A stretch of DNA of 26,772 nucleotides. It comes from Candidatus Krumholzibacteriia bacterium (GTDB lineage Bacteria > Krumholzibacteriota > Krumholzibacteriia > LZORAL124-64-63). Shown here in pieces: positions 19,686-26,390 of the stretch. The position numbers and the translations under genes were made by a program. Location: contig JAUUYW010000005.1 of assembly GCA_030590265.1 (NCBI GenBank), positions 1 through 26,772 on the forward strand. The letters are read 5' to 3'. Every line of letters starts with the position of its first letter. The stretch's first letter is position 1. The notes under the pieces are model-generated. The model worked only from the letters and a program-made list of their open reading frames with translations. It did no database searches and was not told the DNA's origin.

Positions 19686-20192
19686 ATGGCTGGCAAGTCT
19701 GGGAAAACAACTCGAAAGACAAAGAAAACACCCCGGGTGATGATCGTGCTCGGCAGCAAAAGTGATCTGCCGGTGATCGAAGGAATGTACGCCTTGTTGG
19801 AGCGCTTTGGCTTGAGTTATGGAGTCGAGGTTGCCTCTGCCCATCGTCAGCCCCAAAAGCTCAAACGCATCATCACCGCCAGCGAAAAAGGCGGCACCGA
19901 AATCTTTGTGGCTGCCGCTGGAATGGCTGCTCACCTGCCCGGTGTGATGGCCTCCATGACCGGCAAACCCGTCATTGGAATACCGGTGGCTTCGGGCCCC
20001 TTGATGGGTATTGATGCCTTGCTGTCCATCGTTCAAATGCCCCCTGGAGTGCCTGTGGCCACCGTTGCGGTGGGCAGTGCGGGTGCTCGCAATGCCGCCT
20101 GCCTGGCGGCGCGCATGTTGGCTCTCAAAGATGCCAAAGTAGCTGCCGCCGTGGAAGATTATCGTAAGGAATTGGCCAGGGGTGGTCGCTAG
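19686..20192 (+). CDS. purE: N5-carboxyaminoimidazole ribonucleotide mutase (class I PurE)
   Basis: 168 residues from ATG 19686, 8 nt after GGAGG at 19673-19677 inside the end of purD. It moves the carboxyl group of N5-CAIR to give CAIR in purine synthesis. Signatures: GSKSDLPVIEG (23-33), SAHRQP with the catalytic-type His, AAAGMAAHLPGV and MPPGVPVATVAVG, then GARNAACLAARML. The AAHLPG loop points to class I (bacterial mutase), which normally needs PurK; no purK is in this window. The first 17 residues (MAGKSGKTTRKTKKTPR) form a basic, Lys/Thr-rich extension ahead of the usual start of the fold. The next gene begins 2 bp after the stop. Confidence 0.95.
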   Translation: MAGKSGKTTRKTKKTPRVMIVLGSKSDLPVIEGMYALLERFGLSYGVEVASAHRQPQKLKRIITASEKGGTEIFVAAAGMAAHLPGVMASMTGKPVIGIPVASGPLMGIDALLSIVQMPPGVPVATVAVGSAGARNAACLAARMLALKDAKVAAAVEDYRKELARGGR

Positions 20193-20194
20193 TT

Positions 20195-20803
20195 TTGGGC
20201 CTTCAGTTTCTGGAAACAAAAGACACCGTTGCGGCTTTGAGCCGTGGCGGTGTTTTGCTTCTGGCCACCGATACCCTGCCTGGGTTTCACTGCCGAGCGG
20301 ACCACCAGGAAGCCGTCCTCCGGGTTGCGGAAATCAAAGGCCGTGATCCAGGAAAGCCTCTGCTGGTCTTGGCTGGTTCCCTCTTGCAGGCTCAATCCAT
20401 TTGCGGTCCCTGGAGTACCTGGCAAAAAGAGACTTGTGAGGCCTGTTGGCCAGGACCATTTTCCTTGATCCTGCCCTCGGGATCCAAGCTGGCTGATCGC
20501 GTTCCGGCGGGATCCGGAACTGTAGCCATTCGGATACCGGATCAAGAAGAATTGTGTCGATTGATCTTGGAAGTGGGGGTTCCTTTGGTCTCCACAAGTT
20601 TGAACAGGCAAGGTGAAACCCCGTATTTGGCTCTTGAGGAGGCCTTGCGGGACTTTGGATCTTTGGTTGACGGTGCCTGGTATCCGGAGGACCAGCTTGA
20701 CGAGACAGGATTCAATGTCCAGCCCAGCGCTCTGGTGGATCTGAGTGGTGAACGGCCGGAAGTTCTGAGGGAAGGTCCAGTGGTATTTCCTGGCCTAAGG
20801 TAG
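20195..20803 (+). CDS. L-threonylcarbamoyladenylate synthase (Sua5/YwlC/TsaC family)
   Basis: 202 residues from TTG 20195, 2 bp after the purE stop, with GGGGTGG at 20180-20186 upstream. The family makes threonylcarbamoyl-AMP from Thr, bicarbonate and ATP for the t6A37 tRNA modification. Motifs: GVLLLATDTLPGFHC (usual P-T-D-T-x-x-G with Pro replaced by Ala), IKGRDPGKPLLVL (the KGR/KP nucleotide site), GPFSLILPSG, TVAIRIPDQ and VSTSLNRQGE (usual S-A-N-x-S-G). The length matches the short TsaC/YwlC-like type without the C-terminal Sua5 domain. The deviations in two motifs leave a small chance that it is a YciO-like relative, so no symbol is fixed. It precedes ywlE/rpiB/glyA homologues as in Bacillus. 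Confidence 0.85.
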   Translation: MGLQFLETKDTVAALSRGGVLLLATDTLPGFHCRADHQEAVLRVAEIKGRDPGKPLLVLAGSLLQAQSICGPWSTWQKETCEACWPGPFSLILPSGSKLADRVPAGSGTVAIRIPDQEELCRLILEVGVPLVSTSLNRQGETPYLALEEALRDFGSLVDGAWYPEDQLDETGFNVQPSALVDLSGERPEVLREGPVVFPGLR

Positions 20804-20836
20804 ATCCTGTCAATCCAACTTCAGATAACCCCAACC

Positions 20837-20865
20837 TTGACCCAAATCCTTGTTTCACCTAATTT
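20837..20865 (+). promoter_or_regulatory. Candidate promoter before the ywlE-rpiB-glyA group
   Basis: TTGACC at 20837-20842 and TAATTT at 20860-20865 are separated by exactly 17 bp, 43 bp before the ATG at 20908. It sits in the 104-bp gap after the Sua5-like gene. The -10 matches only 3 of 6. Confidence 0.4.
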
Positions 20866-20907
20866 TGCCTGCATCGGCATCAGTCGGTTATTAGAGAGAA
20901 AGTTCCA

Positions 20908-21387
20908 ATGCTGCGGGTCCTTTTTATTTGCACCGGGAATACTTGCCGCAGCCCACTGGCTGAGGTCTTCGCCGCGGAATTTTTCCCTGGCGATAAACTG
21001 GTGTTTGAATCGGCCGGCCTTCAAGTCATCGGGCGGCATCGGGCTTCTGCAGGATCGCTGCAAGTGGCGGCCAAACTAGGGATGGACCTGGAATCACACT
21101 GCAGCCAACCCATTGCCGCCGATTTGTTGTTGGACACCGTTTGGGTCATTGGCATGACCCGTTCCCACGCTGCCATCTTCCGCAGCCGCTTTCAAGGCTG
21201 GTATGATGGAAAAATTGGGATTCTGGGAGCGCCGGGTGTCGATTTGAAAGCCCTGCAAGCCTCTCCTGATTGTGAAGAAGTGGACGACCCTTACGAGGGT
21301 AACCAAGAAACATATCATGCCGCCGGAATGCAGATCCGGCGATTGGTTCAGCAATGGGTCCCGATTTTTTCCGGGCTCCAATCCTGA
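20908..21387 (+). CDS. Low-molecular-weight phosphatase, YwlE (protein-arginine phosphatase)-like
   Basis: 159 residues from ATG 20908, with GAGAGAAAG upstream. The N-terminal P-loop CTGNTCRS places nucleophile Cys8, Thr12 and Arg14, and the general acid is Asp127 in DDPYEG. These define the low-molecular-weight phosphatase fold, in which phosphate is transferred to Cys and then hydrolysed. In YwlE of Bacillus the same loop has Thr where tyrosine-specific members have Ile/Val, and that Thr is known to favour phospho-arginine. The sequence therefore points to YwlE rather than a tyrosine phosphatase, but specificity is inferred, and no McsB arginine kinase is present in the window. It is followed 14 bp later by rpiB. 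The neighbour order supports YwlE. Confidence 0.85.
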   Translation: MLRVLFICTGNTCRSPLAEVFAAEFFPGDKLVFESAGLQVIGRHRASAGSLQVAAKLGMDLESHCSQPIAADLLLDTVWVIGMTRSHAAIFRSRFQGWYDGKIGILGAPGVDLKALQASPDCEEVDDPYEGNQETYHAAGMQIRRLVQQWVPIFSGLQS

Positions 21388-21401
21388 AGGGATGACCTGT
21401 T

Positions 21402-21866
21402 ATGGCTGGTGTTGAGAAAACCATTTCCATGGGTTCGGACCATCGTGGGGTGGCCCACAAAGCTCTGATTGCCGAGTTTCTGACCCAGCAGGGATATACC
21501 ATAAAAGACTTCGGTTGCCACGGTACCGACAGCGCTGACTATCCCGATGCCGCTTTACCGGCGGCCAACATGGTCGGTGAAGGCCTGGCCGTGGCCGGCA
21601 TTTTGATCTGCGGATCCGGCATTGGCATGAGCATCGCCGCCAACAAGGTTTTGGGCGTACGGGCCAGTCTGTGTTTTACTGAGGACCAGGCCAGAACAAC
21701 CCGGCAGCACAATGACAGCAATGTATTGTGCCTCAGTGGCGATGGGGTTGATCCCGACACCGCTGTGCAACTGACAGCAGCCTGGTTGAAAAGTGAATTC
21801 GAAGGTGGGCGTCATGCTCGCCGAGTTGATAAAATCATTGCCTGGGAAAACGATCACCAGAAATAG
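21402..21866 (+). CDS. rpiB: Ribose 5-phosphate isomerase B
   Basis: 154 residues, the family length. It interconverts ribose 5-phosphate and ribulose 5-phosphate in the pentose phosphate pathway and so feeds PRPP for purine synthesis. Start ATG 21402 follows GAAGGGAT at 21386-21393. Signatures: SMGSDHRG (9-16), DFGCHGTDSADYPD, ICGSGIGMSIAANK with catalytic Cys70, RQHNDSNVL with His103, and RHARRVDKI near the end. All expected residues of the RpiB/LacA-LacB family are present, and the intact Cys and His favour RpiB. It lies 9 bp upstream of glyA, an arrangement also found in several other bacterial phyla. Confidence 0.95.
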   Translation: MAGVEKTISMGSDHRGVAHKALIAEFLTQQGYTIKDFGCHGTDSADYPDAALPAANMVGEGLAVAGILICGSGIGMSIAANKVLGVRASLCFTEDQARTTRQHNDSNVLCLSGDGVDPDTAVQLTAAWLKSEFEGGRHARRVDKIIAWENDHQK

Positions 21867-21870
21867 GAGA
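21865..21870 (+). promoter_or_regulatory. Ribosome binding site of glyA overlapping the rpiB stop
   Basis: AGGAGA at 21865-21870 overlaps the rpiB TAG and lies 5 nt before ATG 21876, suggesting coupled translation. Confidence 0.8.
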
Positions 21871-21875
21871 AACCC

Positions 21876-23123
21876 ATGTACGACAAAGTGCGCCAAAGCG
21901 ATCCCGAAATTGCCGATATCCTGGAAGCCGAACTGGGTCGCCAGCGCAACCAGCTGGAAATGATCGCCAGTGAAAACTTTACCAGCCGGGCAGTTATGGA
22001 AACCATGGGATCGACCTTGACCAACAAATATGCCGAAGGTTATCCCAAAAAGCGGTATTATGGTGGTTGCGTCCATGTGGACCAGGCTGAGACCCTGGCC
22101 AAGAAGCGGGCCATGACCCTGTTTGGTGCCGAAAGAGCCAACGTGCAGCCTCACAGTGGTTCCACGGCCAACATGACGGCCTATCTGGCCTTCCTGAAGC
22201 CCGGAGATAAGATCCTGGGCTTGAGCCTGAGCCATGGTGGTCACCTGACCCATGGGCACCCCGTGAACTTCAGCGGTTTGCTTTTTGAAGCCCTGCATTA
22301 TGAAGTGAGCCCCGAGACTGAAACCATCGACTATGACAGGATGCGAGACCAGGCTTTGGCTGAGCGTCCCAAAATGCTGATCGGTGGGGCCAGCGCCTAT
22401 CCGCGCTTCTGGGATTTTGAAAAGCTACGCAGCATTGCCGATGAGATCGATGCCATCCTTCTGTTTGATATGGCCCACATTGCCGGCCTGGTGGCTGGTG
22501 GCGTTCACCCGAGCCCCGTACCCCTGTGTGATGTGGTCACCAGCACCACCCACAAAACCCTCCGGGGTCCCAGGGGCGGCCTGATCCTGAGCAAGAAGGA
22601 TAAATTCAAAGCCATCAACAAGATGAATTTTCCTGGTATTCAAGGTGGTCCCCTGATGCACATGGTGGCAGCCAAAGCTGTTTGTTTCCAGGAGTGTATG
22701 GAGGATGGCTTCAAGCAATACGCGAAGGACATGGTCGCCAATGCCAAAATTTTGGGCGACGGTCTGATGGATCGTGGCTTCCATCTGGTCAGCGGTGGCA
22801 CCGACAACCATCTGCTGCTGGTCAATGTCTCCAACAAGGGGCTGACCGGCAAAGCCATGGAGGAGTTGCTGGAGCACGTGGGTATTACCTGCAACAAGAA
22901 TACGGTGCCTTTTGATCAGGAGAGTCCTTTTGTGACCAGCGGTGTGCGCCTGGGCACTCCTGCCCTGACCACTCGGGGGATGGGCCCCGAAGAGATGAGC
23001 CGCATTGCCAGCATCATTGATCGGGCTGTTCAGAATCAGGAAAACCAGGAGGCTCTGGATGGCCTGCGAGCCGAAGCGGAAGATCTCTGCAAGGCTTTCC
23101 CACTGTACCCAGGTTTGAAGTAA
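21876..23123 (+). CDS. glyA: Serine hydroxymethyltransferase
   Basis: 415 residues, exactly the usual bacterial length. It converts serine and tetrahydrofolate to glycine and methylene-tetrahydrofolate, supplying glycine for PurD and one-carbon units for purines. The PLP-dependent fold type I is clear: LEMIASENFTS near 28-38, NKYAEGYPKKRYYGG, NVQPHSGSTANM, LGLSLSHGGHLTHG, LLFDMAHIAGLVAGG, and the Schiff-base Lys227 in TSTTHKTLRGPRGG. The C-terminal domain has SGVRLGTPALTTRGM, the folate-site region. Nothing is missing or odd. nrdR follows after 23 bp. Confidence 0.98.
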   Translation: MYDKVRQSDPEIADILEAELGRQRNQLEMIASENFTSRAVMETMGSTLTNKYAEGYPKKRYYGGCVHVDQAETLAKKRAMTLFGAERANVQPHSGSTANMTAYLAFLKPGDKILGLSLSHGGHLTHGHPVNFSGLLFEALHYEVSPETETIDYDRMRDQALAERPKMLIGGASAYPRFWDFEKLRSIADEIDAILLFDMAHIAGLVAGGVHPSPVPLCDVVTSTTHKTLRGPRGGLILSKKDKFKAINKMNFPGIQGGPLMHMVAAKAVCFQECMEDGFKQYAKDMVANAKILGDGLMDRGFHLVSGGTDNHLLLVNVSNKGLTGKAMEELLEHVGITCNKNTVPFDQESPFVTSGVRLGTPALTTRGMGPEEMSRIASIIDRAVQNQENQEALDGLRAEAEDLCKAFPLYPGLK

Positions 23124-23146
23124 CCGGTCAACTGGAGGATGATGAA

Positions 23147-23614
23147 TTGAAGTGCCCTCGCTGCAGCAAGGATGATGACAAAGTGATCGATTCACGCGCG
23201 GTCCGTGACGGACGAGCGGTCAGGCGTCGCCGTGAGTGCCTGGATTGCGGTGAGCGTTTCACCACCTACGAAGGGGTGGAAATGCGCCCTGTGATCGTGA
23301 TCAAGCGCAGTGGGGGGCGGGTTTCCTATCACCGAAACAAAGTTATTATTGGGGTGACCAAAGCCTGCGAAAAGCGGCCGGTATCATTGGAAGAGATTGA
23401 AATCATCGTCGATCATGTTGAGCAGCGTTTGGCAACCTCCGGCCGTCGCGAGGTGCCCAGCGAGGCCACTGGTCACTATGTCCTGGATGAATTGAAGGAA
23501 GTTGACGAGGTGGCCTACGTGCGTTTTGCCTCGGTTTACCGACTTTTTCAAAGTGTGGATGAGTTCTTTGTCCTGCTGAAAGACCTGCAGGGCCAGAAAG
23601 ATGAATCTTCGTGA
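23147..23614 (+). CDS. nrdR: Transcriptional repressor NrdR
   Basis: 155 residues. The start is TTG 23147, with GGAGGA at 23134-23139 seven nt upstream; it produces the invariant MKCP N-terminus and no in-frame ATG exists before it. NrdR represses ribonucleotide reductase genes when dATP is bound. The zinc ribbon uses Cys3, Cys6, Cys31 and Cys34 with the conserved DSR motif and an RRRREC stretch, followed by GERFTTYE. The ATP-cone domain runs from about 47 to 137 (VIKRSGGRVSYHRNKV at its start). The C-terminal tail of ~15 residues is charged. The gene sits after glyA as in many bacteria, and its stop overlaps the tatC start (GTGA). NrdR boxes were not found in the window. Confidence 0.96.
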   Translation: MKCPRCSKDDDKVIDSRAVRDGRAVRRRRECLDCGERFTTYEGVEMRPVIVIKRSGGRVSYHRNKVIIGVTKACEKRPVSLEEIEIIVDHVEQRLATSGRREVPSEATGHYVLDELKEVDEVAYVRFASVYRLFQSVDEFFVLLKDLQGQKDESS

Positions 23615-24570
23615 CCGAACCTCGTGACGGACAGCCCACTGGAGATGAAACACCTCAGGATCACACTGGTCCAACAGGCCCGGGACCCAATGACCCTGGC
23701 CCGATGGATCAAGCTGGGTTTGATGAGTTGGAACCGCATCCAGACCATCCCATTGGCAGCAACGCTGAAGTAAACTCGAAGCTTGTTGATGAGGGTGAGT
23801 CCGAAGCCGATCCAAAAGCAGATTCCAAAGCAGACGATGAACCGGAAGAAAAATCGAAGACCAAGGATTCGTCATTCCTGGACCATCTGGAAGATCTGCG
23901 CAGCACTCTGATTCAATCCACCATTGCCGGACTGCTGGCCACCGTGATCTGCTGGTTTGTTTCCGCGGAATTGCTGGACATCCTGGTGCGTCCCATCAAG
24001 GATCAGGGTGTTTATTTTACCGCCCCCAACGAAGCTTTTTTGGTCAGACTGAAGCTGGCTGCCGCCATGGGCCTCTTTGTCGTGGCTCCTTTTATCTTTT
24101 TCCGCATCTATATGTTTATCATGCCTGGATTGTACAAAAAGGAAAAAAAGGTTGTCACGCCATTGTTGATCACCACCTCGCTGCTTTTTTACACCGGGGT
24201 TAGCTTTGGTTTTCTGATAGTCGTGCCGCAGGTGATGATTTTCCTGATGAGCTTTGGCACGGCATATCTTTCTCCCTTGATTGGGGTGGGTCAGTATTTT
24301 GCTTTTGTCAGCAAGCTGAGTCTGGCTTTTGGGCTGGTTTTCCAGCTGCCCCTTTTGGTGCTTTTCCTCAGTGTGATCGGGGTCGTCAAGCCCAAAACCC
24401 TATTGCGCACCTGGAGATATGCCATTCTTGCCATTTTTGCTCTTTCGGCTATGCTGACACCTCCGGACGTGATCAGTCAGGTCATGATGGCTGGTCCAGT
24501 GCTGGTTCTTTATTGGTCTTCGGTGCTGGTGGCCCTGGTCGTGACCCGAAAACGACGGAAAGAGGATTGA
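23611..24570 (+). CDS. tatC: Sec-independent protein translocase TatC with acidic N-terminal extension
   Basis: 319 residues if GTG 23611 is used, which overlaps the nrdR stop by 4 bp. ATG 23704 is an alternative that still leaves a long extension. TatC recognises twin-arginine signal peptides at the inner membrane. The core begins near 88 with FLDHLEDLRSTL (the HL.ELR motif) and has six predicted helices (about 101-121, 150-171, 184-206, 228-252, 268-283, 288-311). The LYKKEKK segment has Glu178 at the place of the E. coli Glu103, and LTPPDVISQ is present. The first ~87 residues are Asp/Glu/Pro-rich with no known domain; the usual family N-tail is about 10 residues. No tatA or tatB is nearby. 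The gene ends ~30 bp before the large inverted repeat. Confidence 0.94.
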   Translation: MTEPRDGQPTGDETPQDHTGPTGPGPNDPGPMDQAGFDELEPHPDHPIGSNAEVNSKLVDEGESEADPKADSKADDEPEEKSKTKDSSFLDHLEDLRSTLIQSTIAGLLATVICWFVSAELLDILVRPIKDQGVYFTAPNEAFLVRLKLAAAMGLFVVAPFIFFRIYMFIMPGLYKKEKKVVTPLLITTSLLFYTGVSFGFLIVVPQVMIFLMSFGTAYLSPLIGVGQYFAFVSKLSLAFGLVFQLPLLVLFLSVIGVVKPKTLLRTWRYAILAIFALSAMLTPPDVISQVMMAGPVLVLYWSSVLVALVVTRKRRKED

Positions 24571-24579
24571 CATAGCCCG

Positions 24580-24596
24580 CAAATAGCGAATATTTG
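24580..24596 (+). other. Small hairpin just after tatC
   Basis: CAAATA at 24580-24585 pairs with TATTTG at 24591-24596 around GCGAA. It lacks a T-run, so it is not called a terminator. Confidence 0.35.
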
Positions 24597-24600
24597 TGCC

Positions 24601-24769
24601 CTAGGAGCGTGTCGGGAAACCTCGGACCGAGCCATGTGCGCCATGCTGGTTCGAGATCAAGGCGCGAGATTGGGTTCGTAGCTGTAGCTACGGGCCCGAT
24701 TTCGCAACGACGAGGTCGAATCAGCAGGGTGTGCAGGGCGACCGGAGAGGTTTTCCGACACGCTCCTAG
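24601..24769. repeat. 169-bp imperfect inverted repeat (MITE/REP-like palindrome)
   Basis: The ends CTAGGAGCGTGTCGG (24601-24615) and CCGACACGCTCCTAG (24755-24769) are perfect complements. The arms keep matching inward as far as a GC-rich core at 24677-24692 (CGTAGCT GT AGCTACG), with one 1-nt offset. Most mismatches beyond a central non-matching patch are G/T or T/G pairs, so a folded RNA could keep them as wobble pairs. There is no open reading frame of credible coding style. The left arm contains its own small hairpin CTCGG-A-CCGAG. A CTAG at each end could be a 4-bp target duplication or just the palindrome end. The element occupies the gap between tatC and the polyprenyl synthase gene. 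Confidence 0.85.
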
Positions 24770-24779
24770 ACCGTTTTCC

Positions 24780-24810
24780 CGGCATGGCCTTCAATTGTGA
24801 GGTCATGCCG
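24780..24810 (+). other. Strong hairpin in the polyprenyl synthase leader
   Basis: CGGCATGGCCT (24780-24790) and AGGTCATGCCG (24800-24810) form 11 pairs, one of them G-U, around a 9-nt loop. It is followed by TCTGAATTACTTT, weak as a terminator tail, and lies 31 bp before the ATG at 24842. Confidence 0.6.
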
Positions 24811-24841
24811 TCTGAATTACTTTATCCGAGAGATGGTATTC

Positions 24842-25846
24842 ATGTCCCTGATGGATCGCGAACGCATCAAGCTGATCACCTTGCAGCGAAAAATCGGTCC
24901 TGCCCTGAAACTGGTGGACACTGAGTTCCGTCGCATCACTGATGGTAACAGTCCCATGACCCAGGCCATCTGCGAGCACATCCTGCAGGGCAAGAGCAAA
25001 AAATTTCGTCCCACCTTGCTGCTTCTGTCGGCTCAGAGCAAGAGTGGTATTGTGGACGAGGCCATCGGGGCTGCTGCCTGTGTGGAATTGGTTCACACCG
25101 CTACTTTGGTGCACGACGACTTTATCGATGAAGCACTGATCCGCCGGGGCTTGCCTTCGGTGAACGTGAAATTTGGGTCCAGTGCAGCTTTGATCATGGG
25201 GGACTTCCTCTACAGCAAGGCTTTGCACACTCTTTGCGCCGCCGGTCAGCATCATGCGGTGGAACTGTTGGCCCGAACCACGGTGCTGATGAGTGAGGCC
25301 GAAATGTTGCAGCTGGAGCATCGCTTCGACATGGGTATCAGTGAAGATCGCTACTTGCAGATCATCTACCAAAAGACGGCATCGCTCATCGAGAACAGTT
25401 GTCGCATTGGAGCCAGTTTGAATGAGGAGATGGCTCCGGTGGAAGAAGTCTTCGGTGAATTTGGCGCCAAAACCGGCATGGTTTTTCAGATCACCGATGA
25501 TATTTTCGATTATCTGGGTGACGAACGACGATTGGGCAAACCGACCGGGCAAGACTGGGAAGAGGGACGCATCGCCCTGCCGCTGATCGCCGCCTGGCGC
25601 AATGCGGGTGAAACAGCCGGCAAACGTATCGCAGAGCTGGCTGCCGAAAAAGACACCAAACTTCGGGCTGAATCGTGGGCCGAGGTCAAAACTTTCGTCA
25701 CCGAATTTGGCGGCGTTGAGTATTCTTTCGCCAAAGCCCGCCAGTTTGGCGAGGATGCCAAAAGTGCTTTGGGCCCGGTGGCCAATGGAGCCCAGAAAGA
25801 TCTGCTCGCCGTTGCCGTGGAGTATGTCATCAACCGTTTGAACTAG
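24842..25846 (+). CDS. ispB: Long-chain polyprenyl diphosphate synthase
   Basis: 334 residues from ATG 24842, with GAGAGA at 24828-24833 upstream; ATG 24833 and 24851 are near alternatives. It condenses isopentenyl units onto an allylic primer to make the long isoprenoid chain for quinones. The first Asp-rich motif is DDFID (92-96) inside VELVHTATLVHDDFIDEALI, and the second is DDIFD (219-223) in QITDDIFDYLGD. Arg-Arg follows the first motif as usual, and KFRPTLL near 55 is the conserved K.RP site. The long-chain type is preferred because the residues before DDFID are small (HTAT) rather than bulky. That specificity is inference; heptaprenyl, octaprenyl and nonaprenyl products cannot be told apart. 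The gene has its own leader and hairpin and is followed closely by rsfS. Confidence 0.93.
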   Translation: MSLMDRERIKLITLQRKIGPALKLVDTEFRRITDGNSPMTQAICEHILQGKSKKFRPTLLLLSAQSKSGIVDEAIGAAACVELVHTATLVHDDFIDEALIRRGLPSVNVKFGSSAALIMGDFLYSKALHTLCAAGQHHAVELLARTTVLMSEAEMLQLEHRFDMGISEDRYLQIIYQKTASLIENSCRIGASLNEEMAPVEEVFGEFGAKTGMVFQITDDIFDYLGDERRLGKPTGQDWEEGRIALPLIAAWRNAGETAGKRIAELAAEKDTKLRAESWAEVKTFVTEFGGVEYSFAKARQFGEDAKSALGPVANGAQKDLLAVAVEYVINRLN

Positions 25847-25857
25847 ATCGAGGAATC

Positions 25858-26373
25858 ATGAGCGACAAGAAAACTGAAGAAACTCAAGAAAACCCGGAAG
25901 ATTCAAATTCTTCAGCAGAGACCAGCCAGGGCTCCATTGCCGATGATTCGGCTGCCTGGAATCTGGCCGAGAGGGTGTCCTGGCACATCATGGAGAAAAA
26001 AGGGGAAGACGTCGTTATCCTGGACCTTCGAGGCCGGAGCGATGTTTGTGATTTCTTTGTGGTGGCATCTGGAAAGACCACCACCCAGGTGCAAGCCATC
26101 GCCCGCAATGTGAACACGCAATTGGCCCGCATCGGACAAAAACCCAAAGGCATTGAAGGCCAGGATCAGGGCCGTTGGTCGTTGCTGGACTACTTCGATG
26201 TGGTGGTGCACATCTTCCTGGAGGAGACCCGCGAATATTTCCAGCTGGAAAGATTGTGGGCCGATGGGATGCGCCTCGATGTGACTCCAGAATGGTATGC
26301 CGATGAAACCGTGCAGGCCCGCCACCCCGATTTGAACTTCACCACTGGCACCGGCCTGGGCGCTGGCGACTGA
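25858..26373 (+). CDS. rsfS: Ribosomal silencing factor RsfS
   Basis: 171 residues, longer than the usual 105-130. RsfS binds ribosomal protein uL14 and prevents subunit joining in starvation. The core at about 34-140 has LDLRGRSDVCDFFVVASG, QVQAIARNV, GQDQGRWSLLDYFDVVVHIF and REYFQLERLWAD, all family marks. The first ~33 residues are acidic and Ser-rich (TEETQENPEDSNSSAE) and the last ~30 extend past the usual end. The AGGA of the ribosome binding site (25851-25854) is only 3 nt before the ATG, unusually close, but no better start exists before the core. It begins 11 bp after the preceding stop, and argS follows. Confidence 0.95.
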   Translation: MSDKKTEETQENPEDSNSSAETSQGSIADDSAAWNLAERVSWHIMEKKGEDVVILDLRGRSDVCDFFVVASGKTTTQVQAIARNVNTQLARIGQKPKGIEGQDQGRWSLLDYFDVVVHIFLEETREYFQLERLWADGMRLDVTPEWYADETVQARHPDLNFTTGTGLGAGD

Positions 26374-26390
26374 GGAAATGGAACAGAATT

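Noticed and set aside
23124..23146. Regulatory or terminator element between glyA and nrdR
   Set aside because: The 23-bp gap holds only the nrdR ribosome binding site; no hairpin.
24601..24769. tRNA or other classical structured RNA in the palindrome
   Set aside because: No cloverleaf, no TTCGA-type T-loop in the right position; the symmetry is a single long hairpin.
24594..24800. 68-codon open frame across the inverted repeat
   Set aside because: Its codons simply read through the palindrome; no ribosome binding site or protein-like composition.
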